Origin: an uncultured Bradyrhizobium sp.
Lineage (GTDB): Bacteria > Pseudomonadota > Alphaproteobacteria > Rhizobiales > Xanthobacteraceae
Direction: 5' to 3'
DNA: 64,000 nt
Assembly (NCBI RefSeq): GCF_936943645.1
Contig: NZ_CAKZJO010000056.1
Location: 1 to 64,000 of the forward strand
Position numbers and translations under genes: made by a program. Under the pieces are notes generated by a model. It had not been told where the DNA came from. It saw only the letters and a list, made by a program, of their open reading frames with translations, and ran no database searches. Positions 20,868 through 30,416 of this stretch are shown in pieces. How positions within the stretch are numbered: position 1 is the first letter of the stretch; every line of letters starts with the position of its first letter.

Positions 20868-21896
20868 TTACTTCAGGTTGGTCATCGCCGTCAGGTCGAA
20901 CGAGAGCTTGGCGATACCGGTCGCGCCGCACCACTTCGAGCCGACGCCCGAGGGATTGATGCTGCTGTAGCTGCCGTTGAAGGTGGAGGTGTAGTCGCTG
21001 GTGAAAGCGTTGCAGTCCGCCTTGGAAAGATCGGTGTCGGAGTAACGCAGGTCCAGCGTCATGACCTTGTAGGTGAAGCCGACGCCGATGTTCCAGGTGT
21101 TATAGTCGGCATATTTGATGCCGTTCGGGAAGAACGGGCCGACATAGCCCGGACCCGCTGCTGCGGGGCCCGTGCCGTAGAAGGAGTCGGAAGTGCCGAA
21201 CCACTGACGGCCGAATTCGCCCGACACATACATGCCGACGCCGCTCGAACCGAAGGTCGTGCTCGGCGCCGTCCACTTGCCCGTGATCGAGGCGTAGTTG
21301 CCCCAGGCGCCGGTGTTGAGGAAGTTCGGCGAATAGAACTCGTTGATGCCGAACGCCCAGTTGTCGTTCACCGTGTAGGTCATCTTGCCGTAGACTTCGA
21401 AGAAGCTGACGTCCTTCTTCATCACGTTGCCATTCGGCAGGGCATTCGCGGCGCAATCGGCGCCCTGGAAGTTGCCCGCGAAGTCGACGCCGGTGCCGCC
21501 GTAGTAACAGGTCCCGCCCGGATACAGGTAACCCCAGACGCCGATGTCGAAGGCGAACGCACCGAAGGTCGGGCGGATACCGCCGTAGATGTCGATCTCG
21601 GCCGCGGCGCGGTTCGGGAAGGAGATGCTCTCACCGGCCACGCCGACATAGAGCTGGAGGTCTTTGTTGACGTTGAAGCGCGGCTCGAAATAGGCGGCGA
21701 CCGACGGCTTGTTGTTCGACTGGGTGATACCGCGGAACACGTAGTTGCTCATGATCGCGCCGCCGAAGGCGATATCCCAGGGGTCGAAGGCCGGGGGCGG
21801 CGGGGCCTTCAACGCCTTCAGGGGCATATCTGCCGCGAAAGCCGAACCCGTCGTCACCATTGCCAGCGCCGTTGCCAACAAAGCCACTTTTTTCAT
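20868..21896 (-). CDS. TorF-family putative outer-membrane porin
   Basis: This 342-residue protein has a signal peptide (MKKVALLATALAMVTTGSAFA). Its mature region is rich in Gly, Tyr, Asn and alternating hydrophobic residues, as in a beta-barrel. Conserved pieces of the TorF (Gcw_chp) family are present: MSNYVFRGITQSNNKPSVAA, YVGVAGESI, AEIDIYGGIRPTFG and DIGVWGYLYPGG. The ATG at 21896 follows GGGGATCGAA; a second ATG 12 bases upstream contains that site and so is not the start. It has its own terminator. Confidence 0.85.
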   Translation of the reverse strand: MKKVALLATALAMVTTGSAFAADMPLKALKAPPPPAFDPWDIAFGGAIMSNYVFRGITQSNNKPSVAAYFEPRFNVNKDLQLYVGVAGESISFPNRAAAEIDIYGGIRPTFGAFAFDIGVWGYLYPGGTCYYGGTGVDFAGNFQGADCAANALPNGNVMKKDVSFFEVYGKMTYTVNDNWAFGINEFYSPNFLNTGAWGNYASITGKWTAPSTTFGSSGVGMYVSGEFGRQWFGTSDSFYGTGPAAAGPGYVGPFFPNGIKYADYNTWNIGVGFTYKVMTLDLRYSDTDLSKADCNAFTSDYTSTFNGSYSSINPSGVGSKWCGATGIAKLSFDLTAMTNLK

Positions 21897-22284
21897 TTCG
21901 ATCCCCATCGTCAGAACTAACCCGGTCGGATTCCCGGAAGCCCCCCGGCAAACGACCTGCGTGCAAAATTGCGTTACTGCGACAATCTGGATTGAGGGAC
22001 GGAGACCGTGAAGCAAAAATCGCGGGCAACTGCCGCCTTTTTGGGCGTTTTGACGATTCCACGAAAGGTTGTCCGGCTGTGTGTCTTCTCGATCACATAA
22101 TCTGCCTTGCAAAGTGCACAGCGGGACCGTGCAAGTACGGGGATGCCAGGCAGCGTGGCAGCCGCGCTACGAATCAGACCCGCGCGGGACAGGGCCGCTC
22201 CTGAAGGTCCTTCCGGCGATGCAAAAAGGCCGCAGCGTCACCGCCGCGGCCTTGCTGTTGGCGATCACGGGCGCTGGACGGGGC
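21897..22284. other. intergenic region upstream of the porin
   Basis: This 388-base stretch holds the porin's 5' region and, at its right end, the terminator of the lysine-rich gene. It contains no convincing coding frame. I see no clear promoter hexamers. Confidence 0.5.
22223..22253 (-). terminator. rho-independent terminator of the histone-like gene
   Basis: On the minus strand AAGGCCGC pairs with GCGGCCTT around a 12-base loop and is followed by five T. It lies about 30 bases after the gene's stop. Confidence 0.75.
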
Positions 22285-22656
<372 letters not shown>

Positions 22657-22747
22657 CGTGGTCCTCCTGTTGCCGCCGAACAATGGTCGATCGGGCGTCT
22701 TCAGTCGTCACCCCGGGGAGGACAGTTCAGGCTCTGAAAGCTCAACC

Positions 22748-24067
22748 TTACGTGTTCAGTGCCGGCCGCGACCCGCCCGTAGCCCAATCGAGAAGCTCAA
22801 TCGTGTGTACGACCGGAACTGACGTGCCACTGGCAATCTGCACCATGCAGCCGATATTGCCCGCGGCAATCATGTCCGGCTTGACGCTTGCGATGTTGGC
22901 GACCTTGCGATCGCGCAACCGGCCCGCAAGCTCGGGCTGGAGAATGTTGTAGGTCCCCGCCGAGCCGCAACACAAATGGCTCTCGGGGACATCTTTCACC
23001 ACGAATCCATTCTTGGAAAGCAATTCTTTCGGAAGGCCCGTGATTTTCTGCCCGTGCTGCAACGAACATGCGGAATGATAGGCGACGACGATGTTGTTGT
23101 CTTGTCGCGCGGTCGGTTCGAGTCCGAGGCCCGCGATATATTCGGTGATGTCCTTGGCGAGTGCGGACACCTTCGCCGCGTCGGCGGCGAAAGCCGCATC
23201 CTCGCGCAGGAGATAGCCGTAATCCTTGATCACCGTGCCGCAGCCGGACGTGGTCACGAGGATGGCGTCGAGCCCCTCGCCAGCCGCTTCCGCACCCCAC
23301 GCCGCGACGTTGGCCCGCGCCCGCGCCAAGGCATCGCCGTCGTTGCCGAGATGATGGGTCAGCGCGCCGCAGCACTGCTCGTCCCGAACCAAGACAACCT
23401 CGACGCCGTGGCGGGTGAGAAGACTGATGGCGGCCTGGTTGATGCGCGGCGCCAGCACCTGCTGGGCGCAGCCCTGGAGCAGCGCGACCCGGCCGCGCTT
23501 CTTGCCGAGCGCTGCAAACACACTGCCCGGGAGCGGCCCCGGTGACGGCAGCCGCGCCGGCGCCAGCGCCAGCATCGCCTTGACGCGCTGGATCAGGCCG
23601 GGCGTCGCCGACGGCCGCGGCGTCGGCAGGAACACGGCAAGCGGGCGGGCCAGCCGCGCCAGCACCATGCTGATGCGAAAACGCTGCGGGTCCGGCAGCA
23701 CGTAAGCCAGCACCTGGCGCAGCAGCCGCTCGGCCAGGGGACGCTGATAGCGCTGCTCGATCCTGACCCGGGCCTGGTCGACGAGATGCATGTAGTTCAC
23801 CCCTGAGGGGCAGGTCGTCATGCAGGACAGGCACGACAGGCAGCGGTCGACGTGCTTGACCACGTCGGCTGTCGGGGTCTGGTCCTTCTCCAGCATCTCC
23901 TTGATCAGATAGATACGGCCGCGCGGGCTATCGAGCTCGTCGCCGAGCAGCACATAGGTCGGACAGGTTGCGGTGCAGAAGCCGCAATGGACGCAGGCGC
24001 GCAGGATCTTGTCGGCTTCCGCGATATCGGGATCGGCCAGCTGGGTGAGCGAGAACTCGGTCTTCAT
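22748..24067 (-). CDS. glcF: glycolate oxidase iron-sulfur subunit GlcF
   Basis: GlcF carries electrons from the flavin subunits GlcD/GlcE to the membrane chain. The 439-residue product has two 4Fe-4S motifs, with Cys at 25, 28, 31 and 35 (CVHCGFCTATCP) and at 76, 79, 82 and 86 (CLSCLSCMTTCP). Two C-terminal CCG blocks (EQCCGALTHH and HLCCGSAGTYN) follow, as in the heterodisulfide-reductase-like family. The ATG overlaps the glcE stop (ATGA), which gives tight coupling. It is the last gene of glcDEF. Confidence 0.95.
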   Translation of the reverse strand: MKTEFSLTQLADPDIAEADKILRACVHCGFCTATCPTYVLLGDELDSPRGRIYLIKEMLEKDQTPTADVVKHVDRCLSCLSCMTTCPSGVNYMHLVDQARVRIEQRYQRPLAERLLRQVLAYVLPDPQRFRISMVLARLARPLAVFLPTPRPSATPGLIQRVKAMLALAPARLPSPGPLPGSVFAALGKKRGRVALLQGCAQQVLAPRINQAAISLLTRHGVEVVLVRDEQCCGALTHHLGNDGDALARARANVAAWGAEAAGEGLDAILVTTSGCGTVIKDYGYLLREDAAFAADAAKVSALAKDITEYIAGLGLEPTARQDNNIVVAYHSACSLQHGQKITGLPKELLSKNGFVVKDVPESHLCCGSAGTYNILQPELAGRLRDRKVANIASVKPDMIAAGNIGCMVQIASGTSVPVVHTIELLDWATGGSRPALNT

Positions 24068-25302
24068 GCAGCAGTGCCCCGGCTGAGGCGTCCCCGGTTG
24101 AGAACGGTCTTCGGATCGAAGCTGGCGCGGACCCGCTCGCTCAGGGCGGCAACGCCCGGCGCCTGCGGATGGAACACGTCGACCTCGCGCCTGACCTCCT
24201 CGGCCGCCCGGATCAGCGTGGCGTGTCCCCCAACCGAATTCGCGCACGCCCGCACGACCGGTTCATGCGCATCGCCCTTCGGCGGCACTGCGGCCCAGAT
24301 CAATCCGCCGCCCCAATCATAGAGCACGTCGCCACCGGTCTCGCGCGCCAATTGCGTGCCGAGCGCCGCGCCCGAGGCCGGCGGACAGACGATGCGCCAG
24401 ACCGGCCAGGGGCCGCGCGCGCCGCCGGCCGCGAACGGCAGCACGTCGCGGATCGTGGCCCACAGTGCGCTAGAGGCCGCGTCCTCGATCAATGTCGCAT
24501 TTCCGAACGGAGCCAGCAATTCGCGCAACGAGCCGGCGCGATGGGCGGCCGAGGCCGTGATGCCCTCGAGCCGCAACACGGTCAGCGCCTCGCCCTCGCC
24601 CGCAAGATCGCCAAGCCCCTCGGGATTGGCCCGGAACGCCTGATACGGCAGATGTGCAGCACCTGAGACGTCGTAGGGCGAGCCGAGCGCCGCGGTCATC
24701 GCCTTGTTGGCGGCGGCATCATCGAGCCCGCGCAGCAGCAGTGTCCGCTCGGCCTCGGGCTTCGGCATCACCTTCAGCGTGACCTCGGTCATGACCGACA
24801 GCGTGCCCCAGGATCCCGCCAGCAGCTTGCAGAGGTCGTAGCCGGTGACGTTCTTCACCACCTTGCCGCCGGTCTTGAAGCTGTCGCCGAAGCCTGAGAC
24901 GGCGTGCGCCCCGAGCAGATGGTCGCGCGCTCCGCCCGCCCTGATCCGCCGCGGGCCGGCGAGCCCGGCGGCGATCATGCCGCCGATGGTGCCCCCTGGG
25001 GGCGTGCCGAGCAGCGGCGCGGTATTCATCGGCTCGAAAGCGAATTGCTGGTTCTTGGCGTCGATCAGCGACAGTACGTCGGCCAGCGGCGCGCCGGCCT
25101 GCAGCGTGACGATCAGCTCGTTCGGCTCGTAGGAGGTGACGGCATTGAGCGCTGAGAGGTCGAGCACGGCATTGGTCGCCATGGCATGGCCAATGCTGCG
25201 CTTGCTGCCATGCCCGATGATCTCGAGCGGCTGCTCGTTGGCAATCGCCGCGCGCACCACTTCTTCGACGTCTTTGGCGTCTCTGACTTTCAGCGTATCC
25301 AC
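24064..25302 (-). CDS. glcE: glycolate oxidase FAD-binding subunit GlcE
   Basis: GlcE is the second flavin subunit of glycolate dehydrogenase. The product is 412 residues with the GTG start at 25302 (reads as MDTLKVRDAKDVEEVV). It shows a PCMH-type FAD domain (EIIGHGSKRSIG, LLGTPPGGTIGGMIAAGLAG, KTGGKVVKNVTGYDLCKLLA) and the C-terminal SFDPKTVLNRGRL typical of the family. A GTG at 25347 is a possible earlier start. It lies 67 bases after glcD and overlaps glcF by four. Confidence 0.93.
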   Translation of the reverse strand: MDTLKVRDAKDVEEVVRAAIANEQPLEIIGHGSKRSIGHAMATNAVLDLSALNAVTSYEPNELIVTLQAGAPLADVLSLIDAKNQQFAFEPMNTAPLLGTPPGGTIGGMIAAGLAGPRRIRAGGARDHLLGAHAVSGFGDSFKTGGKVVKNVTGYDLCKLLAGSWGTLSVMTEVTLKVMPKPEAERTLLLRGLDDAAANKAMTAALGSPYDVSGAAHLPYQAFRANPEGLGDLAGEGEALTVLRLEGITASAAHRAGSLRELLAPFGNATLIEDAASSALWATIRDVLPFAAGGARGPWPVWRIVCPPASGAALGTQLARETGGDVLYDWGGGLIWAAVPPKGDAHEPVVRACANSVGGHATLIRAAEEVRREVDVFHPQAPGVAALSERVRASFDPKTVLNRGRLSRGTAA

Positions 25303-25369
25303 GAGTGAGCCGGTATCCAAGTTTAGAACGGAAAGCAAATCTGGCACATGGCAACGGGAGGGCCCGGCG

Positions 25370-26863
25370 CTAGAACCGCGGAATGTCCGGAAACGCCAGC
25401 TGGCCCGCATGCACGTGCATCCGGCCGAGCTCGGCGCAGCGGTGCAGGGTCGGAAACACCTTTCCGGGGTTGAGCAGACCTTGCGAGTCGAACGCGCATT
25501 TCAGCCGCTGTTGCTGCTTGAGATCGATCTCGCTGAACATGTCGGGCATGAGGTCACGCTTCTCGATGCCGACGCCGTGCTCGCCGGTGAGCACGCCGCC
25601 GAACTCGACGCAGGCGCGCAGGATGTCGGCGCCGAAGGCCTCGGCGCGCTCGATCTCGCCGGGCTTGTTGGCATCGTAGAGGATCAGCGGGTGCAGATTG
25701 CCGTCGCCGGCGTGGAACACGTTGGCGCAGCCGAGCTGGTACTTTTCGCCGAGCTCGCGGATGCGCGCCAGCGCCTTCGGCAGCGCCCCGCGCGGAATCG
25801 TGCCGTCCATGCAGAGATAGTCGGGTGAGATCCGCCCGACCGCCGGGAACGCGGCCTTGCGGCCGGCCCAGAACAGATTGCGCTCGGCTTCCGAATTGGA
25901 GATCTGCAGCGTCACCGAACCGCAGCCTCGTGCGATGGTCTCGACGCGCGTGATCAGCTCGTCGACCTCGATCTTGGGACCGTCGAGCTCGATGATGAGC
26001 AGCGCCTCGACATCAAGCGGGTAGCCGGCATGGACGAAGGCTTCGGCTGCGTGGATCGCCGGCTTGTCCATCATCTCCATGCCGCCGGGGATGATGCCGG
26101 CACCGATGATGCGCGCCACGCATTCGCCGGCCGCCTCGACCTCGGCAAATCCAACCATCAGCGCGCGCGCCGTCTCCGGCTTCTGCAGGATGCGCACCGT
26201 GACCTCGGTGATGACACCGAGCAGGCCTTCCGAGCCGGTGATGACACCCATCAGGTCGTAGCCCGGGTTCTCGCACCCTTTGCCGCCGATGCGCAGGATC
26301 TCGCCGCTCATCAGCACGATCTCGCAGCCGAGCACGTTGTTGGTGGTCATGCCGTATTTCAGGCAATGCACGCCGCCGGAATTTTCCGCGACATTGCCGC
26401 CGATCGAGCAGGCGATCTGCGAGGACGGATCGGGCGCGTAATAGAAGCCGGCATGGGCGACCGCCTGGCTGAGCGCAAGATTGGTGACGCCGGGCTCGGT
26501 GACGACGACACGGTTGTCGAAATCGATCACGCGGATGCGCTTGAACTTGCCGAGGCCCAGCAGCACGCCGTCTTCGAGCGGCAGTGCGCCGCCTGATAGC
26601 GAGGTGCCGGAACCGCGCGGCACCACCTTGATGTTCTGCTCTGCACAATATTTCAGGATCAGCGAGACCTGCTCGGTCGTATCGGGCAGCACCACGACCA
26701 TCGGCGGCTGCCGATAGGCCGTCAGCCCGTCGGACTCATAGGCCCGCATCTCCGCAGGCGTATCTATCACGCCCTCGCCTGATACGATTGCGCGCAATGC
26801 AGCAACGATCTCAGCGCGGCGCGCCAGCACCGCCTGGTCGCTCGCAGGCATCATGATGGCCAT
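25370..26863 (-). CDS. glcD: glycolate oxidase subunit GlcD
   Basis: GlcD is the main FAD subunit that oxidises glycolate to glyoxylate. The 497-residue product has the FAD-binding block VVPRGSGTSLSGGALP and the C-terminal FAD-oxidase domain with CANVFHAGDGNLHPLILYD and LTGEHGVGIEKRDLMPDMF. GAGGGA precedes the ATG at 26863; upstream in-frame ATGs add unlikely sequence. It is the first gene of glcDEF. The divergent gap to a cytochrome c gene contains inverted repeats that could be operators. Confidence 0.95.
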   Translation of the reverse strand: MAIMMPASDQAVLARRAEIVAALRAIVSGEGVIDTPAEMRAYESDGLTAYRQPPMVVVLPDTTEQVSLILKYCAEQNIKVVPRGSGTSLSGGALPLEDGVLLGLGKFKRIRVIDFDNRVVVTEPGVTNLALSQAVAHAGFYYAPDPSSQIACSIGGNVAENSGGVHCLKYGMTTNNVLGCEIVLMSGEILRIGGKGCENPGYDLMGVITGSEGLLGVITEVTVRILQKPETARALMVGFAEVEAAGECVARIIGAGIIPGGMEMMDKPAIHAAEAFVHAGYPLDVEALLIIELDGPKIEVDELITRVETIARGCGSVTLQISNSEAERNLFWAGRKAAFPAVGRISPDYLCMDGTIPRGALPKALARIRELGEKYQLGCANVFHAGDGNLHPLILYDANKPGEIERAEAFGADILRACVEFGGVLTGEHGVGIEKRDLMPDMFSEIDLKQQQRLKCAFDSQGLLNPGKVFPTLHRCAELGRMHVHAGQLAFPDIPRF

Positions 26864-27143
26864 ATCAAATCCCTCATGGCATATCTTTCCGGCTCGCGCC
26901 GCACGATCAATTTGTCTCGCCAAATCAATCACGTCCGCAGCCCTTTGGGTAGGCCATCCGAAAGTCGGATCGCCCATCTTCCGCCAGTTCGCTCTGGGAC
27001 AAGTCGGGAATCATGAAACCTGTCATGGTTTGGTGGCTTGTCCAAGCCGCGCAGGCCTGCCAAAACCGGCAGGTCCGGCGATTGCCGATCCGGCAATGGA
27101 CTGACCAGCCCAGACCCACCAGGGAAGAGACGAAGAGCACCCG
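26864..27143. promoter_or_regulatory. glcD / cytochrome c divergent control region with inverted repeats
   Basis: The 280-base gap contains nested arms GGACAAG (26997-27003) and CTTGTCC (27037-27043) around AAACC (27016-27020) and GGTTT (27027-27031). It also has a separate perfect ATTGCCG-ATC-CGGCAAT repeat at 27081-27097. These could be operators for glycolate-responsive control, which is inference. A ribosome-binding site (GGGAAGAG) serves the cytochrome gene. Confidence 0.45.
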
Positions 27144-27539
27144 ATGACAAAACTTATTTTTGGCGCACTGACGATCCTCACCGCGATTGCCACCGCACCC
27201 GCCGCGATGGCGCAGGATGCCGCGGCCGGCAAGACGTCGTTCAACAAATGCCTGGCCTGCCACGCCATCGGCGAAGGCGCCAAAAACAAGGTCGGCCCTG
27301 AGCTCAACGGCCTCAACGGCCGCAAGTCGGGCACGGTCGAGGGCTATAGCTACTCGGACGCCAACAAGAATTCCGGCATCACCTGGAACGAGGCCGTGTT
27401 CAAGGAATACATCAAGGACCCCAAGGCCAAGATCCCCGGCACCAAGATGGCGTTCGCCGGCATCAAGAACGAGACCGAGGTCAACAATCTCTGGGCCTAT
27501 GTCTCCCAGTTCGACAAGGACGGGAAGATCAAGCAGTAA
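27144..27539 (+). CDS. class I cytochrome c (c550/c2 type)
   Basis: This periplasmic monohaem electron carrier is 131 residues before cleavage of a signal peptide (MTKLIFGALTILTAIATAPA, cleaved near AMAQ). Haem attachment is at C36-x-x-C39-H40 (KCLACHAIG) and the axial Met is M102 (IPGTKMAF). The pattern NKVGPELNGLNGRKSG is typical of the soluble cytochrome c2/c550 group, which includes CycA of Bradyrhizobium. It is divergent from glcDEF and could accept electrons in aerobic or nitrate respiration. Its own strong terminator follows. Confidence 0.93.
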   Translation: MTKLIFGALTILTAIATAPAAMAQDAAAGKTSFNKCLACHAIGEGAKNKVGPELNGLNGRKSGTVEGYSYSDANKNSGITWNEAVFKEYIKDPKAKIPGTKMAFAGIKNETEVNNLWAYVSQFDKDGKIKQ

Positions 27540-27556
27540 GCCTGCAACGGACGGCC

Positions 27557-27605
27557 GCTGCAGCTTCGGTTCCGATCGGGACCGAAGCTGCAGCTTTTTG
27601 TTTTT
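27557..27605 (+). terminator. rho-independent terminator after cytochrome c
   Basis: A 17-base-pair stem (starting GCTGCAGCTTCGG) with a GATC loop is followed by TTTTTGTTTTT. It lies 17 bases after the stop codon. Confidence 0.95.
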
Positions 27606-27624
27606 GGCGCGCACTGACGCCACG

Positions 27625-27685
27625 GCGTCATTGCGAGCGCAGCGACTTGTCCGCCGAAGCCTTGGCGAAGGCGGAAGCAATCCAG
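27625..27685. repeat. short intergenic repeat (CGTCATTGCGAGCGCAGCG type)
   Basis: The sequence begins GCGTCATTGCGAGCGCAGCG and ends GCGGAAGCAATCCAG, with a CGAAGCCTTGGCGAAGGCGG core hairpin. This form is common between genes in Bradyrhizobium genomes, from memory. There is no ORF. Confidence 0.55.
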
Positions 27686-27724
27686 CGTGCCTGCAAAATG
27701 AGCTGCGTGCCACAAGCTCGATCT

Positions 27725-27816
27725 CGTAGGGTGGGCAAAGCGCAAGCGTGCCCACGCCCTGTTGCTGATGGAGAGAGATCGTGGGCACGGCGCTATGCGC
27801 CTTTGTCCACCCTACG
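27725..27816. repeat. palindromic intergenic repeat (GTAGGGTGGGCAAAG type)
   Basis: The arms CGTAGGGTGGGCAAAGCGC and GCGCCTTTGTCCACCCTACG frame an inner pair GCGTGCCCACG and CGTGGGCACGGC. This is a third repeat family in the window. The rest of the 466-base gap up to 28005 shows nothing else recognisable. Confidence 0.75.
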
Positions 27817-28005
27817 GCACTACGGCGCACAGGTGGCAGGTCTCGTCCATCGCGGATCGGCAGATTCTGCCGGGACGGATTTGCCGCTGTGACGGAGCTG
27901 CTATCCGCAATCGGCGATAAGTCCTTGATGAACATGAATCCGCGAGCTGGCATGCACGTTGCACGCAGGAGCTGCGTTCGCAAATGAACAGTGGGAGTTT
28001 CGGAT

Positions 28006-28569
28006 ATGAGTGTCGGCAGCTTGAGCAGCATCGGTGGTGGCAGCGCGGCGGGGTCGCCATTCCCGGCCGGCGCATCGAAGTCAGCCGATGACTCGAAGAC
28101 CGGCGTCTCGACCTTCTCGTCCCTGTTGCAGGAAGGCACCCCCTACGACGAGATCAAGGTCGACCTGCCGAACGGCATGTCGGTCGGCATCTTCCACTTC
28201 GGCGGCGGCGGCTTCGATAGTCAGGCCCTCAAGTCCATCGAGGATTTCGTGCGGGGGCTCGCCGACAATCAGACGCCTGGGCAGTCGGCGGCGAGTGCCG
28301 ATCCGGCCGCCAATGACGACACGCCAAACGCGGTCGGGATCGACAAGATTCATGTCGATCTTCCGAACGGAATCTCGTTCGAGGTCCTGCACTCCGCAGG
28401 CAAGACGTCGACGGACAGCGCCGCGATCATGAAGCAGCTCACCGACGCCGCCGAAGAGCTCGCCGAGTCGCTCGGGCAATACTCACCGGCATCGAGCGCG
28501 GCGTCCGCCTATGCCGCACAGCAGGGTGCCGCGTCCGGCCGCAGCAGCCAGCTCGACGCCCGCAGCTGA
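28006..28569 (+). CDS. unknown protein with duplicated VDLPNG unit
   Basis: This 187-residue protein has no signal peptide and no recognised family. It contains two similar segments: YDEIKVDLPNGMSVGIFHFG at about residues 47-66 and IDKIHVDLPNGISFEVLHSA at about 111-130. A helical region follows each (ALKSIEDFVRGLAD and AIMKQLTDAAEELAESL). The N- and C-termini are Ser/Gly/Ala-rich and probably disordered. I chose ATG 28006, preceded by GGGAG; a GTG at 27991 is an alternative. Flanking repeats suggest an isolated gene. Confidence 0.7.
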   Translation: MSVGSLSSIGGGSAAGSPFPAGASKSADDSKTGVSTFSSLLQEGTPYDEIKVDLPNGMSVGIFHFGGGGFDSQALKSIEDFVRGLADNQTPGQSAASADPAANDDTPNAVGIDKIHVDLPNGISFEVLHSAGKTSTDSAAIMKQLTDAAEELAESLGQYSPASSAASAYAAQQGAASGRSSQLDARS

Positions 28570-28628
28570 TGCGCCTGTGACGAGCGCGACGATGTCACCA
28601 CGGCATTCGCCGCGCTCTCCAAGCCCAC

Positions 28629-30416
28629 TCAGACCCGATACCACCCCGCCAGATTCCACGTCGTGACGTCCCAGCCGGACATGTCGACCATGAGGTTGTT
28701 GACGTTGGCGTTGACGACGTTGCGGGAGAGCAGGGGCAGGAAGACGTTGGCCTCGCAGAAGGTCTCGTCGACCTTGATCAGCAGCGCGGCGCGCTTGGCG
28801 GGGTCGAGCTCGTTCTGCGCGGCCTTGTAGGCCTTGTCGGCTTCGGGATCGGACCAGCGCGAGATGTTGCGGCCGAGCCATTTGTTGTCCTTGGAGGCGA
28901 CCTCCCAGGAGACGCACTGGTTCAGGAAGCGCTCCGGATCGGGCTGCGGCTGCGTGGTGTTGTACATCTCCATGTCGGCGTAGAACTTCGAATAGGTGTC
29001 GGGATTGCCGACGTCGGAGGAGAAGAACACCGAGGCGGTGACCGCCTTGATCTCGATGTCGATGCCGGCCTTCTCGCAGGCCTGCTTGATGATGGCCTGA
29101 GTCTTCTGCCGCGGGGCGTTGGTCGAGGTCTGGAACACGTATTTGAGCTTCTTGCCGCCCTTCTCGCGGATGCCGTCCGCGCCCTTCTTCCAGCCGGCCT
29201 CGTCGAGAATCTTGTTGGCCTTGTCGATGCTGAACTCGTATTTGAGCTTGGGCGACTTGAACTGCTTGGGCGCGTTGACGAAGCTCGCGGTGGCGATGCC
29301 GCCGCGGCCGTAGATGAATTTCTGAATCGAGTCGCGGTCGATCAGCAGGTTGAGCGCCCGGCGCACCGCGGGATCGGACAGCGAGGGGTGCTTGGTCTTG
29401 GCGCTCGAGCGCTCGCCGTCGACCTCGGTCCAGGGATCGGTGGTGTTGAGGATGATGAACTCGACATTGCCGGAGGGCGTGATATCGAGCTTGCCCTTGC
29501 CGCTCGCCTCCATGCGCTTGAGCACCTCCTCCTCCACCTGCATGTTCCAGGCGAAGTCGTATTCGCCGGTCTGCAGCACGGCGCGCGCCGCCGACACCGC
29601 ATCGCCGCCGCCCTTGATCTCGAGCGTGTCGAAATACGGCTGGTTCTTGACGTGATAGTCGGGATTGCGTTCGGCGCGGATCAGGTCGCCGGGCTTGAAC
29701 TCGACGAATTTGTACGGGCCGGTGCCGACCGGCTTCAGATTGCCCGGCGCCTCGCGCGACTTGGCGCCGGCATAGTCGCCGAAATGATGCTTCGGCAGGA
29801 TCTGGCCGACCGAGCCGACGAAGGGATCGGCCCAGAACGGCGTCGGCGCCTTGAAGATCACCTTGACCGTATGGTCGTCGATCTTCTCGACCTTGATGTC
29901 CTTGTAGGATCCCGTGCTGTAGGCGGCCGTGGCGAGATCGGCGGCATAGGTCCAGGTGAAGACGACGTCGTCGGCGGTGAAGGGCTTGCCGTCATGCCAA
30001 TTGACGCCCTGCTTCAGCTTCCAGATCACGCTCATGCCGTCGGCGGAAAGGCCGCCATTCGCCTTGGTCGGAACCTCGGCGGCGAGGCAGGGGATCAGAT
30101 TGCCCTCCTTGTCCCAGCCGGCGAGCGGCTCGAAGAACACGCGCGAGGCCATCTGGTCCTTGGTGCCGATCGCAAAATGCGGATTGAGCAGGGTCGGGGC
30201 CTGCCAGAACAGCAGCTTGAGCGGGCCGCCGCCGCCGGCCTTGGTCGGCTTGTAGGGCAGCCTGGCGTCCGCCATGGCGACGTCGTGCCAGACCAGGATC
30301 TGGCTTGCGATCGGGGCCGCGATCCCGACCGCGGCCACCCTCTGGATGAACGAGCGCCGCGACAGCGTGCCTTGCTTCACCTGCCCGACCAGACGCCGGA
30401 TTTCGTTCTCGTTCAT
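28629..30416 (-). CDS. peptide-type ABC transporter substrate-binding protein (SBP family 5), Tat signal
   Basis: This 595-residue periplasmic binding protein has a twin-arginine signal (LSRRSFIQRVAAVG, R20-R21). Family 5 blocks are visible: ASRVFFEPLAGWDKEGNLIP, then VIWKLKQGVNWHDGKPFTADDVVFTW. Such proteins bind peptides, opines or other oligomers for ABC uptake. No permease or ATPase gene accompanies it, so it is an orphan here. GGAGGG precedes the ATG at 30416. Related binding proteins occur near LLM/CMD cassettes in other bacteria, and this one lies 2 kb from such genes. Confidence 0.9.
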   Translation of the reverse strand: MNENEIRRLVGQVKQGTLSRRSFIQRVAAVGIAAPIASQILVWHDVAMADARLPYKPTKAGGGGPLKLLFWQAPTLLNPHFAIGTKDQMASRVFFEPLAGWDKEGNLIPCLAAEVPTKANGGLSADGMSVIWKLKQGVNWHDGKPFTADDVVFTWTYAADLATAAYSTGSYKDIKVEKIDDHTVKVIFKAPTPFWADPFVGSVGQILPKHHFGDYAGAKSREAPGNLKPVGTGPYKFVEFKPGDLIRAERNPDYHVKNQPYFDTLEIKGGGDAVSAARAVLQTGEYDFAWNMQVEEEVLKRMEASGKGKLDITPSGNVEFIILNTTDPWTEVDGERSSAKTKHPSLSDPAVRRALNLLIDRDSIQKFIYGRGGIATASFVNAPKQFKSPKLKYEFSIDKANKILDEAGWKKGADGIREKGGKKLKYVFQTSTNAPRQKTQAIIKQACEKAGIDIEIKAVTASVFFSSDVGNPDTYSKFYADMEMYNTTQPQPDPERFLNQCVSWEVASKDNKWLGRNISRWSDPEADKAYKAAQNELDPAKRAALLIKVDETFCEANVFLPLLSRNVVNANVNNLMVDMSGWDVTTWNLAGWYRV

